Assembly (NCBI GenBank): GCA_021414005.1
Contig: JAIOPH010000013.1
Span: 248,001-312,000 of the forward strand
Length of the DNA: 64,000 bases
Source: Chthoniobacter sp.
GTDB taxonomy: Bacteria > Verrucomicrobiota > Verrucomicrobiia > Chthoniobacterales > Chthoniobacteraceae
Reading direction: 5' to 3'
Made by a program: the position numbers and the translations under genes. Below the pieces are notes generated by a model. The model saw only the letters and a list, made by a program, of their open reading frames with translations, searched no databases and was not told the origin of the DNA. Positions 34,594-43,295 of this stretch are shown piece by piece; within the stretch, counting starts at the first letter, position 1; the number at the start of each line of letters is the position of its first letter.

Positions 34594-36442
34594 GGTCGTC
34601 GTCTTGAAGAAGCTCCCGCGCTCCGTTGCCATCGTTGTCATCATAGCGGCGACGTTTCTCGTTTACTGGCCCGCCCTGCGCAACGGTTTTGTCTGGGACG
34701 ACACCGCCCTGTGTTTTCGCGACCCGCTCATCCGCAGTTGGCGGCTCATTCCCGAAGGCTTCCGCCACTTTCTTTTCCTCGACGCCACCGCCTCGGAATT
34801 CTACCGCCCGCTTCAGCGCCTCACCTTCACCGCCGACTACCAGCTCTACTCCTTCGCGCAGTCGTGGGGCTGGCATCTCACCAGCATCCTCATCCACGCC
34901 GCCGCCGCCGTGACGCTCTGGGCGCTGGTGCGAAAGCTGTGCGCCACCCACCCGGCCAAGACCCTCACCGACTTCCGCGCCGAATGGCTCGCGCTCGGCG
35001 TCGCCGTGCTTTGGGCGATCCATCCGCTACACACCTCGGCGGTTACTTACATCGCCGGACGCGCCGATCCGCTCGCCGCGCTCTGCGGCTTCGCCGGACT
35101 CGCGATCGGTTTGGTGAGTTTGGAAAATGGTCGGCGGTCCCTGCTCGCGGCTTTGGGCGCGGCGGCCTGCTTTTTCTGCGCCATCCTTTCGAAAGAAGCC
35201 GGCTTCTTTGCCCCACTCACCTGGCTACTCATCCTCGCGTGGCGGCGCGCCTCCTGGCGTCTCTTTGCCCGCTGGCTCGTGCTACTCGCCGTCGTCGTCG
35301 GCAGCTACGCCGCGCTCCGTTTCACCGCCGAGCGCACCCCGCCGCCATCCGCGCCCGTCACACCACCCGCCGTCCGTCCGATCCTCGCTGCGCGCGCCGT
35401 AGCCGAATACGCCGGACTCCTCGTCGCCCCGCTCACGCTGCACATGGAGCGCGATGTCACCACCCGCCCGCAGGAAAGCGTGGAAGCCACCCTCCGCAAT
35501 GCCCGCCTCCGCGAATACCAAACCCTCCTCGGTGTCGTCCTCATCCTCGGCCTGCTCGCGTGGGGACACCGCGCACGTCGGCTCGATCCGCTCATCCCGC
35601 TCGCGCTCGGCGCATTCCTCGTCGCCTACCTGCCCGTTAGCAATCTTCTTTCCCTCAATGCCACCGTCGCCGAGCACTGGCTCTACGTGCCCAGTGCCTT
35701 TCTCTTTCTCGCCGCCGCCCTCACCCTCGCGCAGAGCCGCCTGCCCCGCGCCGGAACCGCCGCCGTCCTCGCCGTCTGGTTGCTCCTGCTCGGCACGCGC
35801 ACTTTCCTCCGCCAGGCGGACTGGCGCGACCAGCGCACCTTCCTCGAACGCACCATCGCCGCTGGCGGCGACACCCCGCGCATGCGGATGAATCTCGGCA
35901 ACGTGGAATCCGCCGCCGGCCACCACGAAATCGCCATCGCGCATTACCGCGAAGCTCTGCGCCGGGCGCGCGACGAGTCGCCGACTGTGCGCGGGATGAT
36001 CGCCCTCGGCTACGCCAACGTGCTCCTCCGCGCCCGCGACTTCCCCGCCGTCCACACCGCCCTCGCCGAGGCCGAAAAAACTCCGCTGCTCGCCGCCGAA
36101 TGCCGCCGCACCCGCGCCGCGCTCGTCGCTGTGGAACACGGCAGCGACAGCGGCAATCTCCTGCGCGACGCCCTCGACCTCGCGCCAAACAACTGGGCCA
36201 TCCGTAAGCGTTACGTCGAATATCTCATCGAGCGCGACGACGAGGAGGAAGCCATGCGCGAACTCCGCGACGCCCTCGAGCACCACGCCTTCCGCAGCGA
36301 AGCCTGGCAGCTCCTGGGCCAGCTCCTCGAATCCATCAACCGCCCCGACCTAGCCCTCAACGCCTACCAAGAAGCCGCCGCCCGCGATGTCCACGACGAG
36401 AAAACCCGCGCCCGCCTCCGCCAGCTCATGGTGCCGAAATAG
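34592..36442 (+). CDS. TMTC/GT-C-like membrane glycosyltransferase with TPR domain
   Basis: The 616-aa protein has about ten membrane helices up to residue about 400 and a soluble C-terminal TPR-like region. The first loop contains WPALRNGFVWDDTAL, typical of TMTC-like protein O-mannosyltransferases, with the adjacent acidic pair acting in that family. Later segments are YITYIAGRADPLAAL-type (TSAVTYIAGRADPLA) and HWLYVPSAF. TPR units follow from about 435. It may transfer a sugar from a lipid donor to secreted proteins; this is inferred from resemblance. The gene ends with a canonical stop, and no signal sequence beyond the first helix is needed. Confidence 0.82.
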   Translation: MVVVLKKLPRSVAIVVIIAATFLVYWPALRNGFVWDDTALCFRDPLIRSWRLIPEGFRHFLFLDATASEFYRPLQRLTFTADYQLYSFAQSWGWHLTSILIHAAAAVTLWALVRKLCATHPAKTLTDFRAEWLALGVAVLWAIHPLHTSAVTYIAGRADPLAALCGFAGLAIGLVSLENGRRSLLAALGAAACFFCAILSKEAGFFAPLTWLLILAWRRASWRLFARWLVLLAVVVGSYAALRFTAERTPPPSAPVTPPAVRPILAARAVAEYAGLLVAPLTLHMERDVTTRPQESVEATLRNARLREYQTLLGVVLILGLLAWGHRARRLDPLIPLALGAFLVAYLPVSNLLSLNATVAEHWLYVPSAFLFLAAALTLAQSRLPRAGTAAVLAVWLLLLGTRTFLRQADWRDQRTFLERTIAAGGDTPRMRMNLGNVESAAGHHEIAIAHYREALRRARDESPTVRGMIALGYANVLLRARDFPAVHTALAEAEKTPLLAAECRRTRAALVAVEHGSDSGNLLRDALDLAPNNWAIRKRYVEYLIERDDEEEAMRELRDALEHHAFRSEAWQLLGQLLESINRPDLALNAYQEAAARDVHDEKTRARLRQLMVPK

Positions 36443-36508
36443 CCGCGCCCGTAGCGGCGTTAATCCGTTGGACTTCGCCGGGCGTAAAGCCTACCCAAAC
36501 TTCTCCTG

Positions 36509-37321
36509 ATGCTCGCTAAACCTGACAGTGCCCTCGTCATCGTCGGCCACGGCTCGACCGTGAACCCGGACTCCAGCGCGCCCACTTTCGATCACGCCGA
36601 GGCGCTGCGGGTGCGCGGGGTTTTTGGCGAGGTGCATTGCGCGTTTTGGAAAGAGGAGCCGAGCTTCCGGCAGGTGCTGCACATGGTCGGTCGCGACGAC
36701 ATCTACGTGGTGCCCAATTTCATCAGCGAGGGTTACTTCACCACGACCGTCATCCCGCGCGAACTCGAACTCGACGGCGCCCTGACGCGGCGCGGCGGGC
36801 GCGTCATCAAATACTGCGAGCCGACGGGCAATGACCCGCGCATGACCGACCTCCTGCTGCGCCGCGCGGCGGAGATCGCGCCGGGGGTCGATCCCGCGCA
36901 GACGAGCCTGCTCATCGTCGGGCACGGCACCGGGCTGAACGAAAATTCCGCCGTCGCGGCGAAGCGCGAGGTCGAGCGCATCGCGGCGCGCGGGCTCTAC
37001 GCGGAGGTCCTCAATGCCTACATGGAGGAGGAGCCGCTCATCGCGAAATGGGACGAATACTCGACGCAGCCGAACGTCGTCGTCGTCCCGTTTTTCATCT
37101 CCGACGGGCTGCACAGCTACGAGGACATCCCCGTGCTGCTCGGCATCGCCGGCGCCTCGCCGGGCGCGGCCAGCGCGGGCGGGCGGGAGGTTTTCCAACG
37201 CAACCCGTATCACCTCCGCGGGCGCACGCTTTTCTACGCGAGCGCCATCGGCACGGAGCCGCTTTTTGCGGACGTGATTCTGGAGCAGGTCGCGGCTTTC
37301 GACGCCGTCCACGCCGCGTGA
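36509..37321 (+). CDS. CbiX-type sirohydrochlorin chelatase-like protein
   Basis: The 270-aa product contains two chelatase-like halves: ALVIVGHGSTVNPDSSAP near residues 8-25 and LLIVGHGTGLNENS near 133-146. The histidine in each GHG motif could bind metal. CbiX-like proteins insert cobalt or iron into sirohydrochlorin for cobalamin or siroheme. The fused two-half form matches DR2241-like proteins. Its stop overlaps the GTG start of the Fe-S partner (GTGA), so they are probably coupled. A 5' remnant of a paralogue lies at 40766. Confidence 0.87.
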   Translation: MLAKPDSALVIVGHGSTVNPDSSAPTFDHAEALRVRGVFGEVHCAFWKEEPSFRQVLHMVGRDDIYVVPNFISEGYFTTTVIPRELELDGALTRRGGRVIKYCEPTGNDPRMTDLLLRRAAEIAPGVDPAQTSLLIVGHGTGLNENSAVAAKREVERIAARGLYAEVLNAYMEEEPLIAKWDEYSTQPNVVVVPFFISDGLHSYEDIPVLLGIAGASPGAASAGGREVFQRNPYHLRGRTLFYASAIGTEPLFADVILEQVAAFDAVHAA

Positions 37322-37920
37322 GCAGGGACGTGGAAAAAGCGCTCGCCGACTGGCTGGCGGGCGGCGGGGACCGCATTGGCGAGATCGTGATCGCGCGCGT
37401 GCCGGAGGGCTGGGAGCTGCGGCACGCCGAGGACGCCGGGCACGCCGATCTCGCGCTGCACGCTCAGCCGGAAGCCGCGCGACATTTGGCGAACCTCGAC
37501 GCGGCGGGAAACTTCCGCCCGCTCAAGACCGTGCCGACGCTCGTCCGCGGCTGGCGGCTGGTGCTCGGGGACATCGCGGCGGTGCGGCGGGCGCTCGATT
37601 ATTTCTACCCGGCGATGACCGGCGCCTGGCTCAGCCACACGCGCGGCGAGTTGGTGCCGGTGGTCTTGCGCGAGACGCTCGGGCGGCAGACCGGCATGTA
37701 TCGCGTCACGCAAAAACTCACCGACCCGCAGGCGCGCGAACTCATCGACCGCGTCTGCGCCGGCTGCCTGAAGCATCGCCTCTGGGAGATCGCCGCGGCC
37801 AACCCCAGCTCCCCCGCTTTCCCCGCCGGCAGCCTCCCGCTGCTCTGCCACGAAGCCTGCAATCTCCTCGTGGCCCAGGCGCGCGAGGTCGTGAAGAAAG
37901 CCGAGCGCGCCGTGACCTGA
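37318..37920 (+). CDS. DR2241-like Fe-S domain protein, partner of CbiX
   Basis: The 200-aa product starts at a GTG overlapping the cbiX stop. Its C-terminal half has RQTGMYRVTQKL, then CAGC and, about 35 residues later, CHEAC, giving four cysteines suited to a [4Fe-4S] cluster. In DR2241-like proteins the chelatase and Fe-S domains are fused; here they are encoded by adjacent overlapping genes. It may supply electrons or stabilise the chelatase. The family call is from memory and moderate. Confidence 0.75.
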   Translation: MSRDVEKALADWLAGGGDRIGEIVIARVPEGWELRHAEDAGHADLALHAQPEAARHLANLDAAGNFRPLKTVPTLVRGWRLVLGDIAAVRRALDYFYPAMTGAWLSHTRGELVPVVLRETLGRQTGMYRVTQKLTDPQARELIDRVCAGCLKHRLWEIAAANPSSPAFPAGSLPLLCHEACNLLVAQAREVVKKAERAVT

Positions 37921-38076
37921 CCCTAAAATCTGCGAACCCCTTGAGGACAAGGATGGCGAAGACGAGGATAACGCGAAGCACGAGTAACCGGGAGGAAGCT
38001 GGTTATTGCTCGTCGAGAGCTTGCTGGGTGGTTCTGCAAGATTGACCCGCCCTGAGGCAGGGTTCACCTTTTGCGC

Positions 38077-40743
38077 ATGCCACATCCTTCGCGCTCCCTC
38101 CATTGGCTTATTCTCGTCACGTTCAGCTTTTTTTGGGGATTGCCGCAGGTCCACGCGGAACTGACTCAAGAGCAAATCACGAACGCCAAGTCGGCCACCG
38201 GCTTGTTGCTCACTCCCAGCGGGTTCGCCACGGCGTTTTGCGTTTCGGAATCGGGCATTTTCATCACCAGCAGCACTGCGCTGGATAAGGCCGGCGACGA
38301 AACCCTGTCTTTAATACTGGATCCGGCTGGAAAGGACCCACAGCGCTATCCAGTGAAGGTCTTGCGCAAACTCAAGGGGACAGACCTGACCTGTCTGAAA
38401 GTCGCGTTGGACAAAAAAATGACGGCCTTGCCGCTGGGCGACGTTTCCCACCTTTATGAAACCCGGCCAATCTGTGCATTCGGCTATCCGTCGGGGAAAC
38501 TTCCTGACGGCGATCCAAAGGCGTATCCCGCCATCACCGTGAACATGGCGCGGATCATGTCTCTTCGTAAGAAGGGCGACACCCTCAGCTTGATGCAATT
38601 CGATGGGCCTGTGAATCGCGGAAACATCGGTGGGCCCGTCTTGGATACCGAGGGCAAGGTCATGGGAATTGTCTCCGCCGGGTTGGTCGTGACCGACCGT
38701 TCCGCCGGGAGCCCGGATGAGCCCTTGATGGAAGTAAACGGAACGGCCAACGGGGTGGTCGTCGCCAGAGGATCGTCCAGAATCACCACTGTAGGGTGCG
38801 AATTCGCGGTGCCGATTTCCCGGATCATCCAGGAGATCGACACACCGGTGATCGAGGTCGATGCACCGAAGGTGAAATTCGAGAAACGGTTTGAGCCGGT
38901 GGAATTCACCGTTGCGGTGGATTGGATGCGCCCGCCCGCCTCGGAACCCGCGATTTCCGTGGAACTCACCGGTGACGGGGAGCCGCGGAAAGTGGAGGCC
39001 AGGAAGGGAGATGACGGGAAATACCGCGCTCAGATCGCCCCATTTGCAGAAAGGGCCATGACAGCCAAGACCCAGTTGCAGGTGACACTTGAATTCAACG
39101 GGGGACAGCTATCGGGCACGACGTCCGACTTGGATCTTGCCGTCGCGGGAAAGCCAACTGCGCTCCGGGAGTTTTCCACCATTGAGCGCGCCAAAGGTGG
39201 CACCGATTTTGTGGCGGACGGGAAACCCGTCGGAGCCTTGCCCGAACTGGCCGCGTTGCCGCTGAATATGAATGGGACAGTGTTGGCACTGGACGCTCAG
39301 AAGGCGAACAAGATTGCCCTTCGGGTTCCTCCGATCGAACTCCCGACAATCTCTTTCAAAGCCCTGCTGACCATGCCCGAGGGCAAGGGATTCTCATCGG
39401 ATGGCAAGGCGCTGAACATCCTTTCCTCCGAACTTCCTCCGACTGCTGCTTTGAAAGGAAAGTCCGAGATTTCAGGCCTCAAGGAATTCAAGCTCCCTTC
39501 CTCGATTAGTGATGTTGCGGTGGCCCAGAACGGGCGAGCCCTGCTCCTGTACATGAAGGAGTCAAAGAAACTGGCTGTGTTCGATGTGGTGGATCTCAAA
39601 ATCCGCGGTTACATCAACCTGGCAGAAGATCGGGTGTTGTTCGCGGGTGGCTCGAGATACATCCTGATACTCAACCCGACAGCCAACCTTATTCAGCGGT
39701 ACTCTGTGGAAACACTGCAGAAGGAACGAACCATCAACAATTCCTTTGGCAACGTCGCCACGCTCACCATGGGTTATGCGTCGCCGAGCATCGCTCTGAT
39801 GTTCGCCGCCGGATCGTCGTCCGGTGCCAAGGTTAAGGCCTTTGACGTGGAAAAAATGACCGTGGTATCCAACGGATCAGATCAGGCGACCTCCCGGATA
39901 GATGGCTCCAATGGCATCATCCGAGCAAGCGCCGACGGCCGGACCTTCGGTGTTTGCCGGGTGGGGACTTCCCCGAGTGGCTTCAGCATCCTGACGTTTC
40001 GGGACAATACCTTCAGTTTGAGCTACGAACATGAGTCGGTCGGAATTCTCGTTCCAAATGCGGATGGGTCGCAAATCTTCAGCAGCACCTCCGGCATCTA
40101 TACCAATAAGTTTGTTCCCGTTCTGAAATCGTCGGGAAACTGGAATGAGAGCACCTGTTATCTACCGTCGTATCATCCCATGTATTTCATCTCGGCTCCC
40201 ATGGGAGCGCGTCGGGATTCCGGGGACAAGCAGGCACCCAAGACCGTGGGAATTTATCTGACCGGCTCGACCCAGTCGTTGCTGCAGATGTCTGAGGAAT
40301 TTTCCGAGATGCAGAGCGGAAATCCGGAATCGCGTCCTCAGCAATCCGGTTCTGATCCCATTACCACCGACAAGCGGTACCATTTTTTCCCCCAGTTGGA
40401 TCTCTTTTTAACCATCCCTCCAACCAACGATAAGATCGTGGTGCGCCCCCTCAATGTCCGAAAGCTTCTCGCCGAGAAAGGCATTGATTACCTTTATGTA
40501 ACTTCTCTCGCGCCCTTGGGGAAGGTTTCTACGCCTTATCACTATCAATTGGAAACAGCCTCGAAGGCGGGCGGCGTGAAGTGTTCGCTGCAGTCTGGTC
40601 CGTCCGGACTGACTGTTGAAGCCAGTGGAGCGGTCGCGTGGAACGCACCGGCCCAACCCGTCGAGGAAACCGTCATCGTCTCGTTGAAGGACGCTTCCGG
40701 TCAGGAGGCGTTTCACACCTTCCGGATCGTGGTGACCGAGTAG
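38077..40743 (+). CDS. Secreted trypsin-like pseudoprotease with propeller region
   Basis: The 888-aa protein has a signal peptide (to about residue 28, VHA-E). A trypsin/Deg-like domain follows (about 30-240): GIFITSSTALDK where active members have THNAHVV-type His, GTDLTCLKV (Asp kept) and GNIGGP where the active serine GNSGGP would be. So His and Ser are both replaced and proteolysis is unlikely. A central WD40/YVTN-like region and a C-terminal Ig-like He_PIG domain (SGPSGLTVEASGAVAWNAP) follow. Function may be binding or scaffolding. The start ATG at 38077 is preferred over the TTG six bases upstream. Confidence 0.82.
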   Translation: MPHPSRSLHWLILVTFSFFWGLPQVHAELTQEQITNAKSATGLLLTPSGFATAFCVSESGIFITSSTALDKAGDETLSLILDPAGKDPQRYPVKVLRKLKGTDLTCLKVALDKKMTALPLGDVSHLYETRPICAFGYPSGKLPDGDPKAYPAITVNMARIMSLRKKGDTLSLMQFDGPVNRGNIGGPVLDTEGKVMGIVSAGLVVTDRSAGSPDEPLMEVNGTANGVVVARGSSRITTVGCEFAVPISRIIQEIDTPVIEVDAPKVKFEKRFEPVEFTVAVDWMRPPASEPAISVELTGDGEPRKVEARKGDDGKYRAQIAPFAERAMTAKTQLQVTLEFNGGQLSGTTSDLDLAVAGKPTALREFSTIERAKGGTDFVADGKPVGALPELAALPLNMNGTVLALDAQKANKIALRVPPIELPTISFKALLTMPEGKGFSSDGKALNILSSELPPTAALKGKSEISGLKEFKLPSSISDVAVAQNGRALLLYMKESKKLAVFDVVDLKIRGYINLAEDRVLFAGGSRYILILNPTANLIQRYSVETLQKERTINNSFGNVATLTMGYASPSIALMFAAGSSSGAKVKAFDVEKMTVVSNGSDQATSRIDGSNGIIRASADGRTFGVCRVGTSPSGFSILTFRDNTFSLSYEHESVGILVPNADGSQIFSSTSGIYTNKFVPVLKSSGNWNESTCYLPSYHPMYFISAPMGARRDSGDKQAPKTVGIYLTGSTQSLLQMSEEFSEMQSGNPESRPQQSGSDPITTDKRYHFFPQLDLFLTIPPTNDKIVVRPLNVRKLLAEKGIDYLYVTSLAPLGKVSTPYHYQLETASKAGGVKCSLQSGPSGLTVEASGAVAWNAPAQPVEETVIVSLKDASGQEAFHTFRIVVTE

Positions 40744-40765
40744 TCCGGCGGCATTTCTCCAGGTT

Positions 40766-40876
40766 ATGCTTTGGATGTTTTCCAATCCTGACAGCGCCAT
40801 CGTCATCGTCCGCCACGGTTCGACTGTGAACCCGGACTCCAGCGCGCCCACGTTCGATCCCGAGCGTGCCGTATGA
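40766..40876 (+). pseudogene. 5' remnant of a second cbiX gene
   Basis: A 36-codon frame reads MLWMFSNPDSAIVIV, RHGSTVNPDSSAPTFD and PERAV before TGA. This matches the opening of the CbiX-like protein at 36509 (PDSALVIVGHGSTVNPDSSA), including a long run of identical bases. The rest of the gene is absent. Its TGA overlaps the ATG of the amidohydrolase (ATGA), so translation could now couple into that gene. The first GHG motif is changed to RHG. Confidence 0.85.
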
Positions 40877-42096
40877 TTCTCCGCGCCCGCGCCATCGTCA
40901 CGATGGACGGCCCGCCGATTGAAAACGGGGCCGTCGCCATCGAGGGCAACCGCATCATCGCCGTCGGGCGAAGCGAGGATGTCGCCGTGCCTGCGGGGGA
41001 GACGGTGCTCGACCTCGGCGAGGTCGCGCTGCTGCCGGGGTTGATCAACGCGCACTGCCATCTCGACTACTCGATGATGCGCAACGCGATCTCGCGGCCG
41101 AAAAGTTTCACCGCGTGGGTGCAGCGGATCAACGCCCTCAAGCGCAGCCTCGACAACGACGATTACCTTGCTGCGATTCGGCGCGGTTTTGCCGAGCTGC
41201 GCAAATGGGGGACGACCAGCGTGTGCAACATCGAGGCTTTCCCCGAACTCATGCCGCACCTCGCCCCGTCGCCGCTGCGCACCTGGTGGTTTTACGAGAT
41301 GATCGACATCCGCCATCGCATTACCTCCGACGACGTGGTCGCGGGCGCGCTCGCCTTTTTTCAGCATCGCGAAAACTCGCTCGACAGCTCCGGCCTCAGC
41401 CCGCACGCGCCCTACACCGCCTCGCTCGCGCTCTACCAGCTTGCCAACACCTGTGGCGACGCCTTCGCCATGCCGCTGACCACGCACGTCGCGGAATCGC
41501 GCGAGGAGTTCGCGATGTTTCGCGATGCCGCCGGGCCGCTCCACGACTTCATGTCCGCGCTCCAGCGACCGATGGGTGACTGCGGTCGGACCACGCCGTT
41601 CGCGCATCTTTGGCAAAGCGGCGCGATCAACGGCCGCTGGCTGCTCGCCCACATGAATGAGCTGACCGATGACGACTTTGCCCTCCTCGCCAGCGTCCCG
41701 CGCGACAGTCTGCCCAGCATCGTCCACTGCCCCGGCTCACTGCGTTATTTCCAGCACACCCCGTTTCCATACCGCCGCCTGCACGACCTCGGGGTGAACC
41801 TCTGCCTCGGCACCGACAGCCTCGCCAGCACCCGCACGCTCAGCCTTTTCGAAGAACTGCGCTCTCTTGCCAAAACCGACCCCTGGCTCACGCCCGAGCA
41901 GCTCCTTCGCACCGTTACCGTCCACCCCGCCCGCGCCCTCCGCCGCCGCGGCCAACTCGGCCAAATTACTCCCGGCGCCCTTGCCGACCTGATCGCCTTG
42001 CCCGCGTCCGGCGACCTCGCCACCGTTTACGAGGAAGTCATCCAACACGATCAGCCGATCGCGTGGACCATGATTGACGGGCAGGTCCTTGCGTGA
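40873..42096 (+). CDS. Amidohydrolase of the MtaD/SsnA type
   Basis: The 407-aa protein is a cytosolic metal-dependent deaminase or hydrolase. Metal-site motifs are NAHCHLDYS near residue 60, the SPHAPYTAS segment, THVAES and the catalytic aspartate in LGTDSLAS. Family substrates include S-adenosylhomocysteine, methylthioadenosine, guanine and aminofutalosine; sequence alone does not choose between them. The start overlaps the stop of a cbiX fragment. It is followed by ilvN 88 bases later. Confidence 0.87.
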   Translation: MILRARAIVTMDGPPIENGAVAIEGNRIIAVGRSEDVAVPAGETVLDLGEVALLPGLINAHCHLDYSMMRNAISRPKSFTAWVQRINALKRSLDNDDYLAAIRRGFAELRKWGTTSVCNIEAFPELMPHLAPSPLRTWWFYEMIDIRHRITSDDVVAGALAFFQHRENSLDSSGLSPHAPYTASLALYQLANTCGDAFAMPLTTHVAESREEFAMFRDAAGPLHDFMSALQRPMGDCGRTTPFAHLWQSGAINGRWLLAHMNELTDDDFALLASVPRDSLPSIVHCPGSLRYFQHTPFPYRRLHDLGVNLCLGTDSLASTRTLSLFEELRSLAKTDPWLTPEQLLRTVTVHPARALRRRGQLGQITPGALADLIALPASGDLATVYEEVIQHDQPIAWTMIDGQVLA

Positions 42097-42184
42097 TCAC
42101 CGTTCATGACAGATTCCGCAAGAGCAGCGGAATTTCCGTTTGACTACTCCCGCCCCCGACGCCGACACTCCGCGCCCTTTCGCC

Positions 42185-42664
42185 ATGCGCCACACCATTT
42201 CCGTCCTCGTAGAAAACAAGTTCGGCGTGCTCACGCGAATCGCCGGCATGTTCAGCGGGCGCGGCTTCAATATCGACTCGCTCAACGTGGGTCCCACGCT
42301 CGATCCCTCGACCTCGCGGATGACCATCGTGGTCAAAGGCGACGACACCACCCTTGAGCAGGTCACCAAGCAGCTCAACAAGTTGATCGACGTGATCAAA
42401 ATCGAGGATTTTCACGACGAGGAAATCGTCGAGCGCGAGCTTGTGCTCATGCGCGTGAACGTGAACTCCGAAACGCGCGCCGAGGTGATGCAGATCGGCG
42501 ACATCTTCCGCGCGAAGATCATCGACGTGCAGATCAACAACCTCGCCATTGAGATCACCGGCAACGAGTCGAAGATCGACAAGTTTCTCATGCTCATGGG
42601 CAAGTTTGGCATCACCGAACTCACCCGCACCGGCCGAGTGGCGCTCGCCCGCAAGTCCAACTAA
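42185..42664 (+). CDS. ilvN: Acetolactate synthase, regulatory small subunit
   Basis: The 159-aa protein starts with an ACT domain (RHTISVLVENKFGVLTRIAGMF) with RGFNIDSLNVG, then the C-terminal dimer region with RELVLMRVNV and KFGITELTRTGRVAL. It binds valine to feed back on acetolactate synthase in branched-chain amino acid synthesis. The ATG at 42185 gives the usual length; an upstream TTG would add 15 residues without family support. The large subunit gene ilvB and ilvC are not in the window. Confidence 0.96.
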   Translation: MRHTISVLVENKFGVLTRIAGMFSGRGFNIDSLNVGPTLDPSTSRMTIVVKGDDTTLEQVTKQLNKLIDVIKIEDFHDEEIVERELVLMRVNVNSETRAEVMQIGDIFRAKIIDVQINNLAIEITGNESKIDKFLMLMGKFGITELTRTGRVALARKSN

Positions 42665-42995
42665 ACGGAACCCGCCCCGACGCGAAGGGGGAGAGCCGCG
42701 CACGCTCTTCGGTGGCAGAGCGAGTGCATTTTCCGATGGTCGAATCCGTGCTGCACTGCCGCAATTGGCACCGTCAGCCCGCGCGTTCAGCCACCAGCCT
42801 ACCTCGCGCAGATCTCCGCGGTCCTTGAGTAAAGACTCCGAGGGGCCACCCAACCAGCCCACGCTCGAACTCCATCCAGCTCCACCAGATGGGCGTGGCC
42901 AAGTCGGAAGGAATCGCTGGCCGAACCTGCGCCCCGCCCCCAATTCCAAGCCTTGTTGAAAAAAGGGTTCTACTTACCGCTAGCCGCTGGCCCGC
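42665..42995. other. 331-bp gap between ilvN and rpsP
   Basis: The two genes converge here. No protein-coding frame is convincing on either strand. A GGAAGGAA-containing hairpin-like sequence flanked by GGCCA/TGGCC at 42897-42926 recalls the tip of signal-recognition RNA, but the consensus loop and adjacent bases do not fit. No clear terminator with a T-tract was seen. The stretch is unusually long for this gene-dense region and could hold an RNA. Confidence 0.4.
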
Positions 42996-43253
42996 TTACG
43001 CGGCGACAGGCGTCTTCTTGCGAGCTTTTTTGATGATGCTGCGGACAGTGTCGGAAGGCCGGGCTCCGTTGGTGACCCAGTAGTCCACGCGCGCGAGGTC
43101 GATGTTGGCGTTGTCGCCCTGCTTCTTCGGATCGTAGTTGCCGATGATCTCGATGAATTTGCCGTCGCGCGGGCTGCGCTGGTCGGCGACGACGACTTTG
43201 TAATACGGTTTGTTAAGGTTTCCCTCGCGGCGAAGACGGATGCTGACGGCCAT
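42996..43253 (-). CDS. rpsP: 30S ribosomal protein S16
   Basis: The 85-aa protein opens MAVSIRLRREGNLNKPYYKV, with VADQRSPRDGKFIEIIGNYDP, both diagnostic of S16, and ends in a Lys-rich tail. It belongs to the small ribosomal subunit body. ffh lies 42 bases upstream on the same strand, the common ffh-rpsP order, but the usual rimM and trmD do not follow. Confidence 0.98.
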   Translation of the reverse strand: MAVSIRLRREGNLNKPYYKVVVADQRSPRDGKFIEIIGNYDPKKQGDNANIDLARVDYWVTNGARPSDTVRSIIKKARKKTPVAA

Positions 43254-43295
43254 GGTGTTGTTTAGTTGGTTGCTGATTCGTTGAGTTGAAATTTC

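Noticed and set aside
42897..42926. Signal-recognition RNA-like GGAAGGAA hairpin
   Set aside because: The conserved asymmetric loop and flanking bases of 4.5S RNA are not present; kept only as a note in the gap entry.
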